From NCBI RefSeq assembly GCF_014647535.1, contig NZ_BMPJ01000023.1:1-32382 (forward strand): a stretch of DNA of 32,382 nucleotides, written 5' to 3'. The stretch's first letter is position 1; every line of letters begins with the position of its first letter. This document shows positions 12,823 to 20,879 of this stretch, piece after piece. The position numbers and the translations under genes are program-made. The notes below the pieces were generated by a model. That model searched no databases. It saw only the letters and a list, made by a program, of their open reading frames with translations, and was not told where the DNA came from. This DNA comes from Thermus composti. GTDB taxonomy: Bacteria > Deinococcota > Deinococci > Deinococcales > Thermaceae.

Positions 12823-14223
12823 CTAAAGGGGGCTTAGGGTGAGCCGGAGGACCTGGTTTCCGCTCAGCCGCACGGTCTGGACCAGGGTGCGGTAGCCCTT
12901 GGCCACCAGGGTGAGCTCGTGCTCCCCCAAGGGGGCCTCGAGGCGCAGGTACCCCCCGCGGGCCACGCCCACCTCCTCCCCGTCCAGGAAGACCCGGGCC
13001 TCCACGTTGAGGTAGAGCTCCAAGACCGCCCGCACCGGGACGAGCTCCACAAAGAGGCGGAGGCTCTCCCTGGGGCGCACCTCCACCTGGGCCCGGTACT
13101 CGGCGTAGCCCGGGGCCAAAAGCCGCAGCTCGTGGCGGCCCGCCTCCACCTCCTCCCTAAGGGGCGTGCGGCCCAGGAAGCGGCCGTCCAGGTAGACCTC
13201 CGCCCCCTGGGGCCTCGAGTCCAGCTGGAGGGTGCCCCGGCGGGGCAGGGGGACCAGGCGGGCGCTCACCCGGACCGTCTCCCCGGAGGGGACCCGGACC
13301 TCCGCCCGGTAGGGCTCATAGCCCTCGAGGCGGAGTTCAAGCCGGTACCGCCCCTCGGGCAGGCGCAGGGAAAGGGGTGTCCTGCCCCGCAGGGCCCCGT
13401 CCACGTAGACCTCCGCCCCCGGGGGCGTGGAAGCCACGCTCAGGGTCCCCTGGCGGGGCTCGGGCACCAGCTGGGCGTAGACCTGCACCCGTTCCCCGGG
13501 CCTCGGGTTCACCGTGACCCGGTAGGGCTGGTAGCCGGCAAGCCTGAGCTCCACCTCGTGCCGCCCCGGGTTCACCCCCAGGGTCAAGGGGGTGCGCCCC
13601 TGGAGGCGGCCGTCCAGGTAGACCTCCGCCCCTTGGGGCCTCGAGTTCACGTTCAAGGTGGCGGTGGCCGGAGGGGGGGCGGGGAGGCGGCCCACGTAGT
13701 AGCGGGCCACGTCCGTCACCCAGTCCCTATCGGGGAGGGGCTCAACCACGATAGAAAGGGCCCGGGCAAGCCCCTCGGCCCCCCTCACCCGCACCTCCCC
13801 CCGCTCCACGTCCAGGATCTCCCCCAAGGAGAGGGGCCTCCGGCTCGCCACCGCCAGGACCCGGTCCTCCCCCTCGGGGCCGGTGATGGTGTAGCGGTAC
13901 CGGGCCCCTTCCGGGGGGAAGCGGCGGGTCTCCCCCGCCCTTAGGAAGTTATCCCGCTCGTAAGGGTTAGGCAGGATGGGGTCAATCTTCCCGTCGGCGT
14001 TGATGTTGAAAAGGTAAACGTAGGCGTCCTGGTTGACGTTCACGTAGATGTAAATGGGCTCGCCGATGCGGTAGAGGGCATCCCCCCGCTTCCCCGGGTC
14101 CTTGTCCACCCAGACCCGCACCTTGAGGTCCGTGGGCACCGGGTTGACGATGATCCCTTGGGGACTAATCTGTTGGGCTAAAGCCGTCCCCAGGCCTAAG
14201 AGCATCCAAAGGAGCTTCCGCAT
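12823..14223 (-). CDS. Exported PEGA-repeat protein with N-terminal DUF4384-like domain
   Basis: A 466-residue secreted protein. Residues 1-16 form a signal peptide (cleavage near ALA-QQ). Residues about 30-165 resemble DUF4384: GDALYRIGEPIYIYVNVNQD, then YLFNINADGKIDPILPN. Four PEGA repeats follow at about 188-253, 259-323, 330-395 and 399-464, each with the core (P)xGAEVYLDGxxxGRTPL; the last is divergent. PEGA domains are found in S-layer-associated and surface sensor proteins and probably bind cell-wall polymers. Repeats 1 and 3 are nearly identical in DNA over 40 bp. It follows accA by 66 nt with its own GGAGGT ribosome-binding site. Confidence 0.9.
   Translation of the reverse strand: MRKLLWMLLGLGTALAQQISPQGIIVNPVPTDLKVRVWVDKDPGKRGDALYRIGEPIYIYVNVNQDAYVYLFNINADGKIDPILPNPYERDNFLRAGETRRFPPEGARYRYTITGPEGEDRVLAVASRRPLSLGEILDVERGEVRVRGAEGLARALSIVVEPLPDRDWVTDVARYYVGRLPAPPPATATLNVNSRPQGAEVYLDGRLQGRTPLTLGVNPGRHEVELRLAGYQPYRVTVNPRPGERVQVYAQLVPEPRQGTLSVASTPPGAEVYVDGALRGRTPLSLRLPEGRYRLELRLEGYEPYRAEVRVPSGETVRVSARLVPLPRRGTLQLDSRPQGAEVYLDGRFLGRTPLREEVEAGRHELRLLAPGYAEYRAQVEVRPRESLRLFVELVPVRAVLELYLNVEARVFLDGEEVGVARGGYLRLEAPLGEHELTLVAKGYRTLVQTVRLSGNQVLRLTLSPL
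13181..13220. repeat. Copy 1 of a 40-bp direct repeat inside the PEGA gene
   Basis: This copy matches 13607-13646 at 39 of 40 bases (C versus T at the wobble position of a Gln/Pro boundary codon). It encodes the PEGA core from SRPQGAEVYLDG in the third repeat. The near-identity, including silent positions, points to recent duplication or gene conversion. Confidence 0.85.
13607..13646. repeat. Copy 2 of the 40-bp direct repeat inside the PEGA gene
   Basis: Partner of 13181-13220, in the first PEGA repeat. The intervening second repeat has a clearly different DNA sequence at the same place (13397-13440). Confidence 0.85.
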
Positions 14224-14289
14224 ACCTCACCTCCGCCCCCAGGCTAAAGCCTTCCTGTGAAAACCCTGAGGGAAAAAGGCCAAGGCCCC

Positions 14290-15237
14290 TTAATCCTGGT
14301 AAACCCCAAGGGCCCGGAAGCGGCGGTAGCGGTCCTGGTAGAGGGCCTCCGGGGAAAGGCCCTTAAGCTCCTCCAGGGTCTTGAGAAGGGCTTCCTTGAT
14401 GTTTTGGATGGCCCTTTCCGGGTCCTTGTGGGCCCCGCCCTCGGGCTCGGGGATGATGGCGTCCACCACCTTGAACCGGAGAAGGTCCTGGGCGGTGAGC
14501 TTCAGGGCCTCGGCCGCCTTGGGGGCCTCCTTGGCGTCCCGCCAGAGGATGGCGGCGCAGGACTCGGGGCTGATCACCGAGTACCAGGCGTTTTCCAGGA
14601 TGAGGACCCGGTTGGCCACCCCGATGGCCAAGGCCCCCCCGCTTCCCCCCTCCCCCAGGATCACGGCGACGGCGGGCACCCTGAGGCGGCCCATCCGCTG
14701 GATGCTCTGGGCGATGACCCAGGCCTGGCCCCGCTCCTCGGCAGAAACCCCCGGGTAGGCCCCCGGGGTGTCAATGAAGCTCAAAAAGGGGTAGCCGAAG
14801 CGGTCCGCCAGGTCCATGAGGCGCATGGCCTTGCGGTAGCCCTCGGGGTGGGGCATACCGAAGTTTCGCTGGAGGTTTTCCTTGGTGTCCCGGCCCTTCT
14901 GGTGGCCCACCACCACCACCTTCTGGCCCTCTAGATAGGCGAGCCCCCCCACGATGGCGGGGTCGTCGGCGAAGGCCCGGTCCCCGTGGAGCTCCAAAAA
15001 GTCCTGGAAGGCCTTCTCCAAGACGTCCAAGGTGGTGGGCCGCCCGGGGGCGCGGGCCAGCTGGACCCGCTGCCAGGGGGTGAGGTTCCCGTAGATCTCC
15101 CGCTTGAGCCGGGCGAGGCGCTCCTCCAGGAGGCGGATCTCCGCCTCGAGGTCCACCCCCGTGGTGCGGGCGGTCTCCTTGAGCTCTTGGATGCGCTTTT
15201 CCAGCTCCAGGATGGGCTTTTCAAACTCCAGGGGCAT
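14290..15237 (-). CDS. accA: Acetyl-CoA carboxylase carboxyltransferase subunit alpha
   Basis: A 315-residue subunit that, with AccD, moves the carboxyl group from carboxybiotin to acetyl-CoA to give malonyl-CoA, the first committed step of fatty-acid synthesis. An N-terminal helical region (1-60) is followed by the crotonase-like core, with [32 protein letters not shown] and the oxyanion-hole segment [11 protein letters not shown], all family signatures. The length is normal. It overlaps accD by 17 bp, ensuring balanced synthesis of the A2D2 complex. The biotin carrier and carboxylase genes are not in this window. Confidence 0.97.
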   Translation of the reverse strand: MPLEFEKPILELEKRIQELKETARTTGVDLEAEIRLLEERLARLKREIYGNLTPWQRVQLARAPGRPTTLDVLEKAFQDFLELHGDRAFADDPAIVGGLAYLEGQKVVVVGHQKGRDTKENLQRNFGMPHPEGYRKAMRLMDLADRFGYPFLSFIDTPGAYPGVSAEERGQAWVIAQSIQRMGRLRVPAVAVILGEGGSGGALAIGVANRVLILENAWYSVISPESCAAILWRDAKEAPKAAEALKLTAQDLLRFKVVDAIIPEPEGGAHKDPERAIQNIKEALLKTLEELKGLSPEALYQDRYRRFRALGVYQD

Positions 15238-16078
15238 AGGGGACTCCCGGGTGCAGGTGGCGGAGGGCCCGGACCACCTCCCCCTTCAGGCGGCGGCGGT
15301 CCGTGACCCGGTCCACCATGCCGTGCTTCAAGAGGAACTCCGCGCGCTGGAACCCCTCGGGAAGCTCCTGGCGGATGGTCTGGCGGATGACCCGGGGCCC
15401 GGCGAAGCCGATGAGGGCCCCGGGCTCGGCGAAGATCACGTCCGCCAGGGCGGCGAAGCTGGCGGTGACCCCCCCGGTGGTGGGGTCGGTGAGGATGGAG
15501 ACATAGGGGAGGCGCTTTTGCCAGAGGAGGTCCAGGCTCATCACCGTCTTGGCCATCTGCATGAGGGAGAGGGCCGCCTCCTGCATCCTCGCCCCCCCTG
15601 AGGCGGCCACGATGACGAGGGCCCTCCCCTCCTCCGCCGCCTTTTCCACCCCCCGGGCGATCTCCTCCCCCACCACGCTCCCCATGGACCCCCCGGCGAA
15701 GGCGTAGTCCATGACCAAAAGGACCGCGGGCACCCCGCCGATCTGGCAGGTTCCCCCCAGGATGGCGTCCTTGCGGCCCGTCTCCTTCTGGTAGGCCTGG
15801 AGGCGCTCGGCGTAGGGCTTGGTGTCCACGAAGCCCAAGGGGTCCAAGGGGGCGAGGCGGGTGGTCTCCTGGAAGGTACCGGGGTCGGCCAGGGACTCCA
15901 CCCGCTCCCAGACGGGCATGCGGTGGTGGTGCCCGCACTTGGGGCAGACGTAGAGGTTTTCCTTAAACTCCTTCTTGTAAAGCTGGGCCCCGCAGGCCTC
16001 GCACTTGGTCCAAAGCTCGGGGATGTCCCGGTTTTCCCCGCTGGGCCGCTTTCTGCGGAAAAGGCGCTCTAAGGCCAT
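15221..16078 (-). CDS. accD: Acetyl-CoA carboxylase carboxyltransferase subunit beta
   Basis: A 285-residue subunit with an N-terminal four-cysteine zinc ribbon (Cys26, Cys29, Cys45, Cys48), followed by a crotonase-like core: [24 protein letters not shown] and the C-terminal [19 protein letters not shown]. It partners with AccA, whose start lies within its 3' end, and overlaps the end of the bactofilin gene by 10 bp. The zinc ribbon can bind mRNA in E. coli; whether it does so here is unknown. Confidence 0.97.
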   Translation of the reverse strand: MALERLFRRKRPSGENRDIPELWTKCEACGAQLYKKEFKENLYVCPKCGHHHRMPVWERVESLADPGTFQETTRLAPLDPLGFVDTKPYAERLQAYQKETGRKDAILGGTCQIGGVPAVLLVMDYAFAGGSMGSVVGEEIARGVEKAAEEGRALVIVAASGGARMQEAALSLMQMAKTVMSLDLLWQKRLPYVSILTDPTTGGVTASFAALADVIFAEPGALIGFAGPRVIRQTIRQELPEGFQRAEFLLKHGMVDRVTDRRRLKGEVVRALRHLHPGVPYAPGV

Positions 16079-16449
16079 TGGTCCTCCTTGGGGGCCTCAA
16101 GGGCCTTATGCTCCCCGGTTAGGCTTTGGCCGATAAAGACCGCTCCCGCCTCCACGTCCAAGGCCTGGGCGCGGATGGAACCCGTGACCCGGGCGGTCTT
16201 GGAGAGGGCGACCTTGCCCGCCACCAGGTCGGCCTTCACCTCCCCGTGGACCTGGACCGCCTGGGCCTCTATGCGCTCCCCTTCCACCCGGCCCGTGGGC
16301 CCCACCTCCAGCTCTCCCTCCACGTACACCGAGCCCCGGACCACGCCGTCAATGCGCACCTGGCCCTTGGCCTTCAGGTCGCCCAGGACCTCGGTCTCCG
16401 GGCCCAGGTAGGTGAGGGTGGCTTGCCTCCTTCCCAGCATCCGCCCCAT
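16069..16449 (-). CDS. Bactofilin (polymer-forming cytoskeletal protein)
   Basis: A 126-residue protein close in length to the structurally studied Thermus bactofilin. A short N-terminal tail precedes a right-handed beta-helix made of regularly spaced hydrophobic turns ([40 protein letters not shown] and similar), followed by a charged tail. Bactofilins polymerise into nucleotide-free filaments at the membrane and position cell-wall enzymes. The M23 peptidase gene ends 1 nt before it, a pairing widely seen for bactofilins. The 10-bp overlap with accD ties it to lipid synthesis. Confidence 0.94.
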   Translation of the reverse strand: MGRMLGRRQATLTYLGPETEVLGDLKAKGQVRIDGVVRGSVYVEGELEVGPTGRVEGERIEAQAVQVHGEVKADLVAGKVALSKTARVTGSIRAQALDVEAGAVFIGQSLTGEHKALEAPKEDQWP

Positions 16450-16450
16450 T

Positions 16451-17341
16451 CTACCGGCGGGCCTCCAGGTAGGGCCTGGGGTCCACCGCTACCCCGTGGC
16501 GGTAGACGCTGTAGTGAAGGTGGGGGCCGGTGGAGCGGCCCGTGGAGCCCACGTAGCCCAAAAGCTGCCCCCGCTCCACCCTTTGCCCAGGGCGGACGGC
16601 GATGCGGGAGAGGTGGCCGTAGAGGGTCTCGTACCCCTCGGCGTGGTCCAAAAGCACCGCCAGGCCGTAGGCCCCCATCCAGCCCGCCTGGACCACCACC
16701 CCGCTTCCCGTGGCGTGGACGGGGGCGCCGTAGGGAGCCGAGAAGTCCAGGCCATCGTGGAACTCCACCCCGGGGCCAAAGGGGTTTTCCCGCATCCCAA
16801 AATAGGAGGTTACCCCCTCGTACGCCCGCAAGGGAAACCCCAAGGGGAGGCTTCTTTCCACCTCGAGGGTGCGCTCCAGGGCCGGGGCGATCTCGGAAAG
16901 CTGGTTTCTAAGGTCCAGGAGGGTGGCCTGGACCTCCGCCCACCCCTCCAAGGCCCCGCCCCCCTGCCCCCCCTCTTGGTAGCGCACGGGTAGGGCGTTC
17001 AAGGGGGAAAGCCCCGCCCGGCGGCGGAGCTCGTCCATGGCCTTCTTTAGGGCTTCCAGCTCCTTCTTAGCCCGCTCGGCCTCTTGGGAGAGAACCCCGT
17101 TTTGGGTGCGCTCCGCCTCCAGGGCCAGGGAAAGCCGCCTGGCCTCCTGGGAGAGGGCGCGGATCCTGGCCTCCAGGGCCCTAACCTCCCTGGCCCTGTA
17201 CCAAAGGTAGGCGTTGACCCCGCTCCAGAGGAGCAAAAACCCCGAAAGGGCCAGAACCGCCCAGCCGGGAAGGCTTAGGGCCCGACTTCCCCCACCGCTT
17301 CGGGCGAGGAGGAGGGTGTACCGGGTAGGCCGCCTTTTCAC
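16451..17341 (-). CDS. M23-family metallopeptidase, membrane-anchored, with coiled coil
   Basis: A 296-residue protein. There is one transmembrane segment (about 26-48), a coiled coil (about 50-110), and a C-terminal LytM/M23 domain (about 175-292). Zinc ligands are His195 and Asp199 (HDGLD) and His276 (HLH, 274-276); His243 (YGHLS) is the other catalytic His. All catalytic residues are present, so an active peptidoglycan endopeptidase is expected outside the membrane, though such proteins can also be activators. The placement directly before bactofilin suggests filament-guided cell-wall cutting. The upstream neighbour ends 19 nt away. Confidence 0.93.
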   Translation of the reverse strand: MKRRPTRYTLLLARSGGGSRALSLPGWAVLALSGFLLLWSGVNAYLWYRAREVRALEARIRALSQEARRLSLALEAERTQNGVLSQEAERAKKELEALKKAMDELRRRAGLSPLNALPVRYQEGGQGGGALEGWAEVQATLLDLRNQLSEIAPALERTLEVERSLPLGFPLRAYEGVTSYFGMRENPFGPGVEFHDGLDFSAPYGAPVHATGSGVVVQAGWMGAYGLAVLLDHAEGYETLYGHLSRIAVRPGQRVERGQLLGYVGSTGRSTGPHLHYSVYRHGVAVDPRPYLEARR

Positions 17342-17360
17342 CAGGGCGAGTATACCAACC

Positions 17361-18635
17361 CTACCCCACCCGGTCCAGGACCAGGGGGGCCGGGCTTGCC
17401 GTCTCCCCCAGGACGAAAGCCTCTTTGAGGTGGGCCAGGGCCTCTTCCAAACCCCGCCCCCGGTGGTAAAGGAGGGCCAGGGCCTCTCCCCGTTCCACCC
17501 GGTCCCCGGGCTTCTTCAGGAGGTAGACCCCCACCCCGTGGTCAATGGCCTCCCCCTTCCGCTTCCGCCCCCCGCCCAAGGCGAGGACGGCAAGGCCCAC
17601 TTGGTAAGCGTCCACCTCCCGCACCACCCCCGCCCCCTCGGCGAGGAGGGGAACCTCCTCCGCCAAGGGGAGAAGGGCGAAGTCCTCAACCACACGAGGG
17701 TTCCCTCCCTGGGCCTCCACAAAGGCCCGGAACTTCTCCAAGGCGGCCCCGCTTTCTAAGGCCTTCCGGGCGAGGGCGGGGTCAAGCCCCTCAAGCTTCA
17801 AGGCCTCTTCCGCCAGGGCTAGGGCTACCTCCAGGAGGTCCTCAGGGCCTTGGCCCTTGAGGGTCAGGATGGCCTCCCGCACCTCTATGGCGTTCCCCAC
17901 CGCCCGGCCCAAGGGGGCTTCCATGGAGGTGAGGAGGGCCCTCACCCGCCTTCCCGCCCCCCGGCCGATCCCCACCATGGTCTCCGCCAGGTGCCGGGCC
18001 TCCTCCAGGGTCTTCATGAAGGCCCCCCGGCCCACCTTCACGTCCAAGACGATGCTCCGCGCCCCGGCGGCGAGCTTTTTACTCATGATGGAGCTAGCGA
18101 TCAAAGGCACGCTCTCCACCGTGGCGGTCACGTCGCGGAGGGCGTAAAGCTTCCCGTCCAGGGGGGCGAGGTCCGGGCTTTGGGCGGCGATGACCAGGCC
18201 CACCTGCCGGGCCCTTTCCATAAACTCCGCTTCGGTCATCTCCCCTCGCCAGCCCGGCACCGACTCCAGCTTGTCTATGGTCCCCCCGGTGTGGGCCAGA
18301 CCCCGGCCCGACATCTTGGCGAAGGTGCACCCGCTTGCAGCGAGGATCGGCCCCACCACCAGGCTCACCTTGTCCCCCACCCCCCCCGAGGAGTGCTTGT
18401 CCACGGGGTGGGGAAGGCCGGAGAGGTCCAGCACCTTCCCCGAGTAGGCCATGGTCTCGGTGAGCCAGAGGGTCTCCTCGGCGTCCAGGCCCCGGAGGAA
18501 GGCCGCCATGAGCCAGGCGGCCACCTGGTAGTCCGGCACCTCGTCCCGCAGATAGCCGAGGAGGAAGGCCTTTAGGTCCTCCTGGCGGTGCTTATGCCCG
18601 TCCCGTTTTTCCCGGATGAAGCGCACGGGGTTCAT
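17361..18635 (-). CDS. pdp: Pyrimidine-nucleoside phosphorylase
   Basis: A 424-residue enzyme that splits uridine and thymidine with phosphate, in salvage. The phosphate-binding motif [10 protein letters not shown] is at 80-89, and the family signature [16 protein letters not shown] at 109-124. [12 protein letters not shown] holds a conserved lysine. The C-terminal lobe (about 345-410) is complete. Thymidine-specific and broad enzymes are similar in sequence, so deoA is an alternative name. The ATG at 18635 lies 6 nt from TAGCAT, consistent with a leaderless mRNA. It may share a transcript with the M23 gene 19 nt downstream. Confidence 0.95.
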   Translation of the reverse strand: MNPVRFIREKRDGHKHRQEDLKAFLLGYLRDEVPDYQVAAWLMAAFLRGLDAEETLWLTETMAYSGKVLDLSGLPHPVDKHSSGGVGDKVSLVVGPILAASGCTFAKMSGRGLAHTGGTIDKLESVPGWRGEMTEAEFMERARQVGLVIAAQSPDLAPLDGKLYALRDVTATVESVPLIASSIMSKKLAAGARSIVLDVKVGRGAFMKTLEEARHLAETMVGIGRGAGRRVRALLTSMEAPLGRAVGNAIEVREAILTLKGQGPEDLLEVALALAEEALKLEGLDPALARKALESGAALEKFRAFVEAQGGNPRVVEDFALLPLAEEVPLLAEGAGVVREVDAYQVGLAVLALGGGRKRKGEAIDHGVGVYLLKKPGDRVERGEALALLYHRGRGLEEALAHLKEAFVLGETASPAPLVLDRVG

Positions 18636-18636
18636 G

Positions 18637-18717
18637 GGCCCATGCTACGCCAAGGCGGGGGTCTACACGGAGCACCGCATCCTCCTCCCCGGGGCGCGGG
18701 TCCCTTGGGAGGGCTAG
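18637..18717 (+). pseudogene. Possible C-terminal remnant of a Uma2/DUF820-like nuclease gene
   Basis: The plus-strand frame ending at the TAG at 18715-18717 encodes YAKAGVYTEHRILLPGARVP followed by WEG. It looks like a genuine protein end and resembles my memory of Uma2-family tails, but no start or upstream domain exists because the region upstream is the pdp gene on the other strand. It is probably a relic, or a coincidence in GC-rich DNA. Confidence 0.25.
18642..18647 (-). promoter_or_regulatory. -10 box of pdp (leaderless)
   Basis: TAGCAT on the minus strand (18647-18642) is followed by GGGCCC and the ATG at 18635, a 6-nt spacing. No clear -35 is visible. Confidence 0.5.
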
Positions 18718-18779
18718 CGGCCGCACCGGTGGTTTCGCAACATGGGGTGAAATGAGGCCTAGGAAGTCCCTTTGGGGGC

Positions 18780-18807
18780 CCCCACCGTGGCTTTCGCTAC
18801 GGTGGGG
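18780..18807. terminator. CCCCACC/GGTGGGG hairpin after fba
   Basis: CCCCACCGTGGC (18780-18791) pairs with GCTACGGTGGGG (18796-18807) around TTTC, with one G-T wobble; on the minus strand the loop is GAAA. It starts 3 nt past the fba stop codon. The same arms and core occur after carA at 27892-27919, so this may be a repeated terminator-like element. The rest of 18718-18779 shows nothing I recognise. Confidence 0.6.
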
Positions 18808-18810
18808 TAC

Positions 18811-19728
18811 TTAAGCCTTCCCCACGGAGCCGAAAAGCTCCATGCGGCTTTTCACCACTTCCTTCACCGCCTCCCGGGCGGGGCCTAGGTACTTCCTGGG
18901 GTCAAACTCCTTGGGGTTTTTCCCAAGGGTCTCCCGCACCAAGGCGGTGAAGGCCAGGCGCAGGTCGGTGTCGGTGTTGATCTTGGCGATGCCCAAGGCG
19001 ATGGCCTTCTTGATGTCCTCGGGGTGGATCCCCGAGGCCTCCCCGATCTCGCCCCCTGCGGCCCGGAAGCGCTCCACCAGCGCCTGGGGCACGGCGCTTG
19101 CCCCGTGGAGGACCAGAGGCGCCGGCACCAGGGCGGCGATGCGCTCCAGACGGGGGTGGTCAATGAAGGGGCGGCCCTTCCCCTTGTAGGCCCCGTGGCT
19201 GGTGCCGATGGCCACCGCCAGGTAGTCGGCCCCCGTGCGCTCCATGAAGATCCTGGCCTCCTCGGGGTTGGTGAGGAGGGCATCCTTCTCGTCCACGGCC
19301 ACGTGCTCCTCAATCCCCGCAAGCCGCCCAAGCTCCGCCTCCACCGTGACCCCCACCGCGTGGGCCGCCTCCACCACCCGCTTGGTCTCCCGGACGTTGG
19401 TCTCAAAGTCCTCGTGGGACTTGTCAATCATGACGCTGGTGAAGCCCTCCCTGAGGGCTTTAAGGACGCTTTCATAGCTGGAGCCGTGGTCCAGGTGCAC
19501 GGCCACGGGCACCCGGGCCTCCTGGGCCAGGGCCACCACCATGCGGGTGAGGGCCCGGCCCCCGTACTTCATGGCCCCTTCGGAAAGGGCCAGGATCACG
19601 GGGCTTTTCATCTCCTCGGCGGCCTCGAGGATAGCCTGGGTGAACTCCATGTTGTTGGTGTTGAAAGCCCCCACCCCGTAACCCTCGGCCCGCGCCTTTT
19701 TGAGAATCTCTAGACCGGTAACCAGCAT
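18811..19728 (-). CDS. fba: Class II fructose-1,6-bisphosphate aldolase
   Basis: A 305-residue zinc-dependent aldolase of glycolysis and gluconeogenesis (fructose 1,6-bisphosphate to DHAP plus glyceraldehyde 3-phosphate). HLDHGSSY (78-85) contains catalytic Asp80 and zinc ligand His81. VEAELGRLAGIEE, the zinc-ligand HGAS and the phosphate-binding INTDTDLR are family motifs. A tagatose-bisphosphate aldolase is possible but less likely, as no galactitol genes are near. It has its own promoter (TATAAT at 19751-19746) and a GGAGGGG ribosome-binding site, so it is expressed independently of pilT upstream. Confidence 0.95.
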   Translation of the reverse strand: MLVTGLEILKKARAEGYGVGAFNTNNMEFTQAILEAAEEMKSPVILALSEGAMKYGGRALTRMVVALAQEARVPVAVHLDHGSSYESVLKALREGFTSVMIDKSHEDFETNVRETKRVVEAAHAVGVTVEAELGRLAGIEEHVAVDEKDALLTNPEEARIFMERTGADYLAVAIGTSHGAYKGKGRPFIDHPRLERIAALVPAPLVLHGASAVPQALVERFRAAGGEIGEASGIHPEDIKKAIALGIAKINTDTDLRLAFTALVRETLGKNPKEFDPRKYLGPAREAVKEVVKSRMELFGSVGKA

Positions 19729-19745
19729 AAACCCCTCCGCCCGGG

Positions 19746-19751
19746 ATTATA
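19746..19751 (-). promoter_or_regulatory. -10 box of fba
   Basis: A perfect TATAAT on the minus strand (19751-19746), with a predicted start near 19739 and about 10 nt of leader carrying GGAGGGG. The -35 is weak. Confidence 0.7.
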
Positions 19752-19775
19752 CCCCTCGTGGAAGCATGGAAAGGC

Positions 19776-20879
19776 TCAGTAGGCCTGCCCCGTGGCCTTG
19801 GTGAGGAGGAGCCTAAACTCGTGGGGGCTGGTGGCGGCGGAAAGGGCGTCCTCCAAGGAGATGAGCCCCTCGGTGTAAAGCTCCACCAGGTGCTGGTCAA
19901 AGGTGCGCATCCCGTGGAGGGAGCCCTCCATCATGGCCTCCTTGATCTGGGGGGTCTTCTCCTCGTCCTTGATGAGCTCCCGCACGTAGGGCGTGGCGAT
20001 GAGGACCTCCAGGGCCAGAACCCGCCCCTGCCCGTCCGCCCGGGGGAGGAGGCGCTGGGAGAGGATGCCAAGCAGGGACTCGGCGAGGAGAATCCGCACC
20101 TGCTGGTGCTCGTGGAGGGGGAAGAACTCAATGATGCGGTTGATGGTGCGCCAAGCGTCCAGGGTGTGGAGGGTGGAGAGGACCAGGTGCCCGGTTTGGG
20201 CGGCCATGAGGGCGGCCTCCACCGTCTCCTTGTCCCGCATCTCCCCCACCATGATCACGTCGGGGTCCTGGCGGAGGGCGTACTTGAGGCCGGAGTAAAA
20301 GCTGTCCGTGTCCAGCCCCACCTCCCGCTGCACCACCAGGCTCTTCTTGTGCTTGTGCAAAAACTCTATGGGGTCCTCAATGGTGATGATGTTCTTGGCG
20401 TAGTGGAGGTTGATGTGGTCTATGAGGGCGGCCAGGGTGGTGCTCTTGCCGCTTCCCGTAGGACCCGTCACCAGGATGAGCCCCCGCTCCCTGGCGGCGA
20501 GGTTTTCCATCACCTCCCGGGGAAGGCCTAGCGCCTCAAAGCTCGGGATCACCTCGGAGACCACCCGCATCACCAGGCCAAAGCTTCCCCGCTGCTTAAG
20601 GAGGTTACAGCGGAAGCGGGCCACCCCGGGGATGGTGTAGGCGAAGTCCATCTCCTTGCGGTACTCCAGCTCCTCCTGCTGCTCCGGGGTGAGGAGGGCC
20701 CGCACGATGGCCTCGGTGTCCTTGGGGGTTAAGGGGCGGTTGCCGAAGGGCCTAAGCTTCCCGTCCACCCGGACGGTGGGCGGGGCCCCCGCCTGCAGGT
20801 GGATGTCGGAGGCCCGGGCCTGGACCATGGCCTTGAGCATCTCCAAAAGGCTTTGCTTGGAGCCCTGGGCTTCGCTCAC
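19776..20879 (-). CDS. pilT: PilT/PilU-type pilus retraction ATPase
   Basis: A 367-residue hexameric secretion ATPase that pulls in type IV pili, enabling twitching and DNA uptake. The Walker A motif GPTGSGKSTT is at 139-148, the Asp box IEDPIEF at 169-175, Walker B DPDVIMVGEMRD at 206-217 and the His box TGHLVLSTLHT at 230-240. The usual PilT C-terminal AIRNLIRE reads TPYVRELIKD, and GMRTFDQHLVELYTEG resembles PilU, so it may be the accessory retraction ATPase rather than canonical PilT. The GTG at 20879 overlaps the panC stop codon by 4 bp. No pilin genes are nearby. Confidence 0.9.
   Translation of the reverse strand: MSEAQGSKQSLLEMLKAMVQARASDIHLQAGAPPTVRVDGKLRPFGNRPLTPKDTEAIVRALLTPEQQEELEYRKEMDFAYTIPGVARFRCNLLKQRGSFGLVMRVVSEVIPSFEALGLPREVMENLAARERGLILVTGPTGSGKSTTLAALIDHINLHYAKNIITIEDPIEFLHKHKKSLVVQREVGLDTDSFYSGLKYALRQDPDVIMVGEMRDKETVEAALMAAQTGHLVLSTLHTLDAWRTINRIIEFFPLHEHQQVRILLAESLLGILSQRLLPRADGQGRVLALEVLIATPYVRELIKDEEKTPQIKEAMMEGSLHGMRTFDQHLVELYTEGLISLEDALSAATSPHEFRLLLTKATGQAY

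Noticed and set aside
12823-14223. CRISPR-like or tandem repeat array
   Set aside because: The repeats are PEGA coding repeats of about 70 codons with variable DNA, not short identical repeats with unique spacers.
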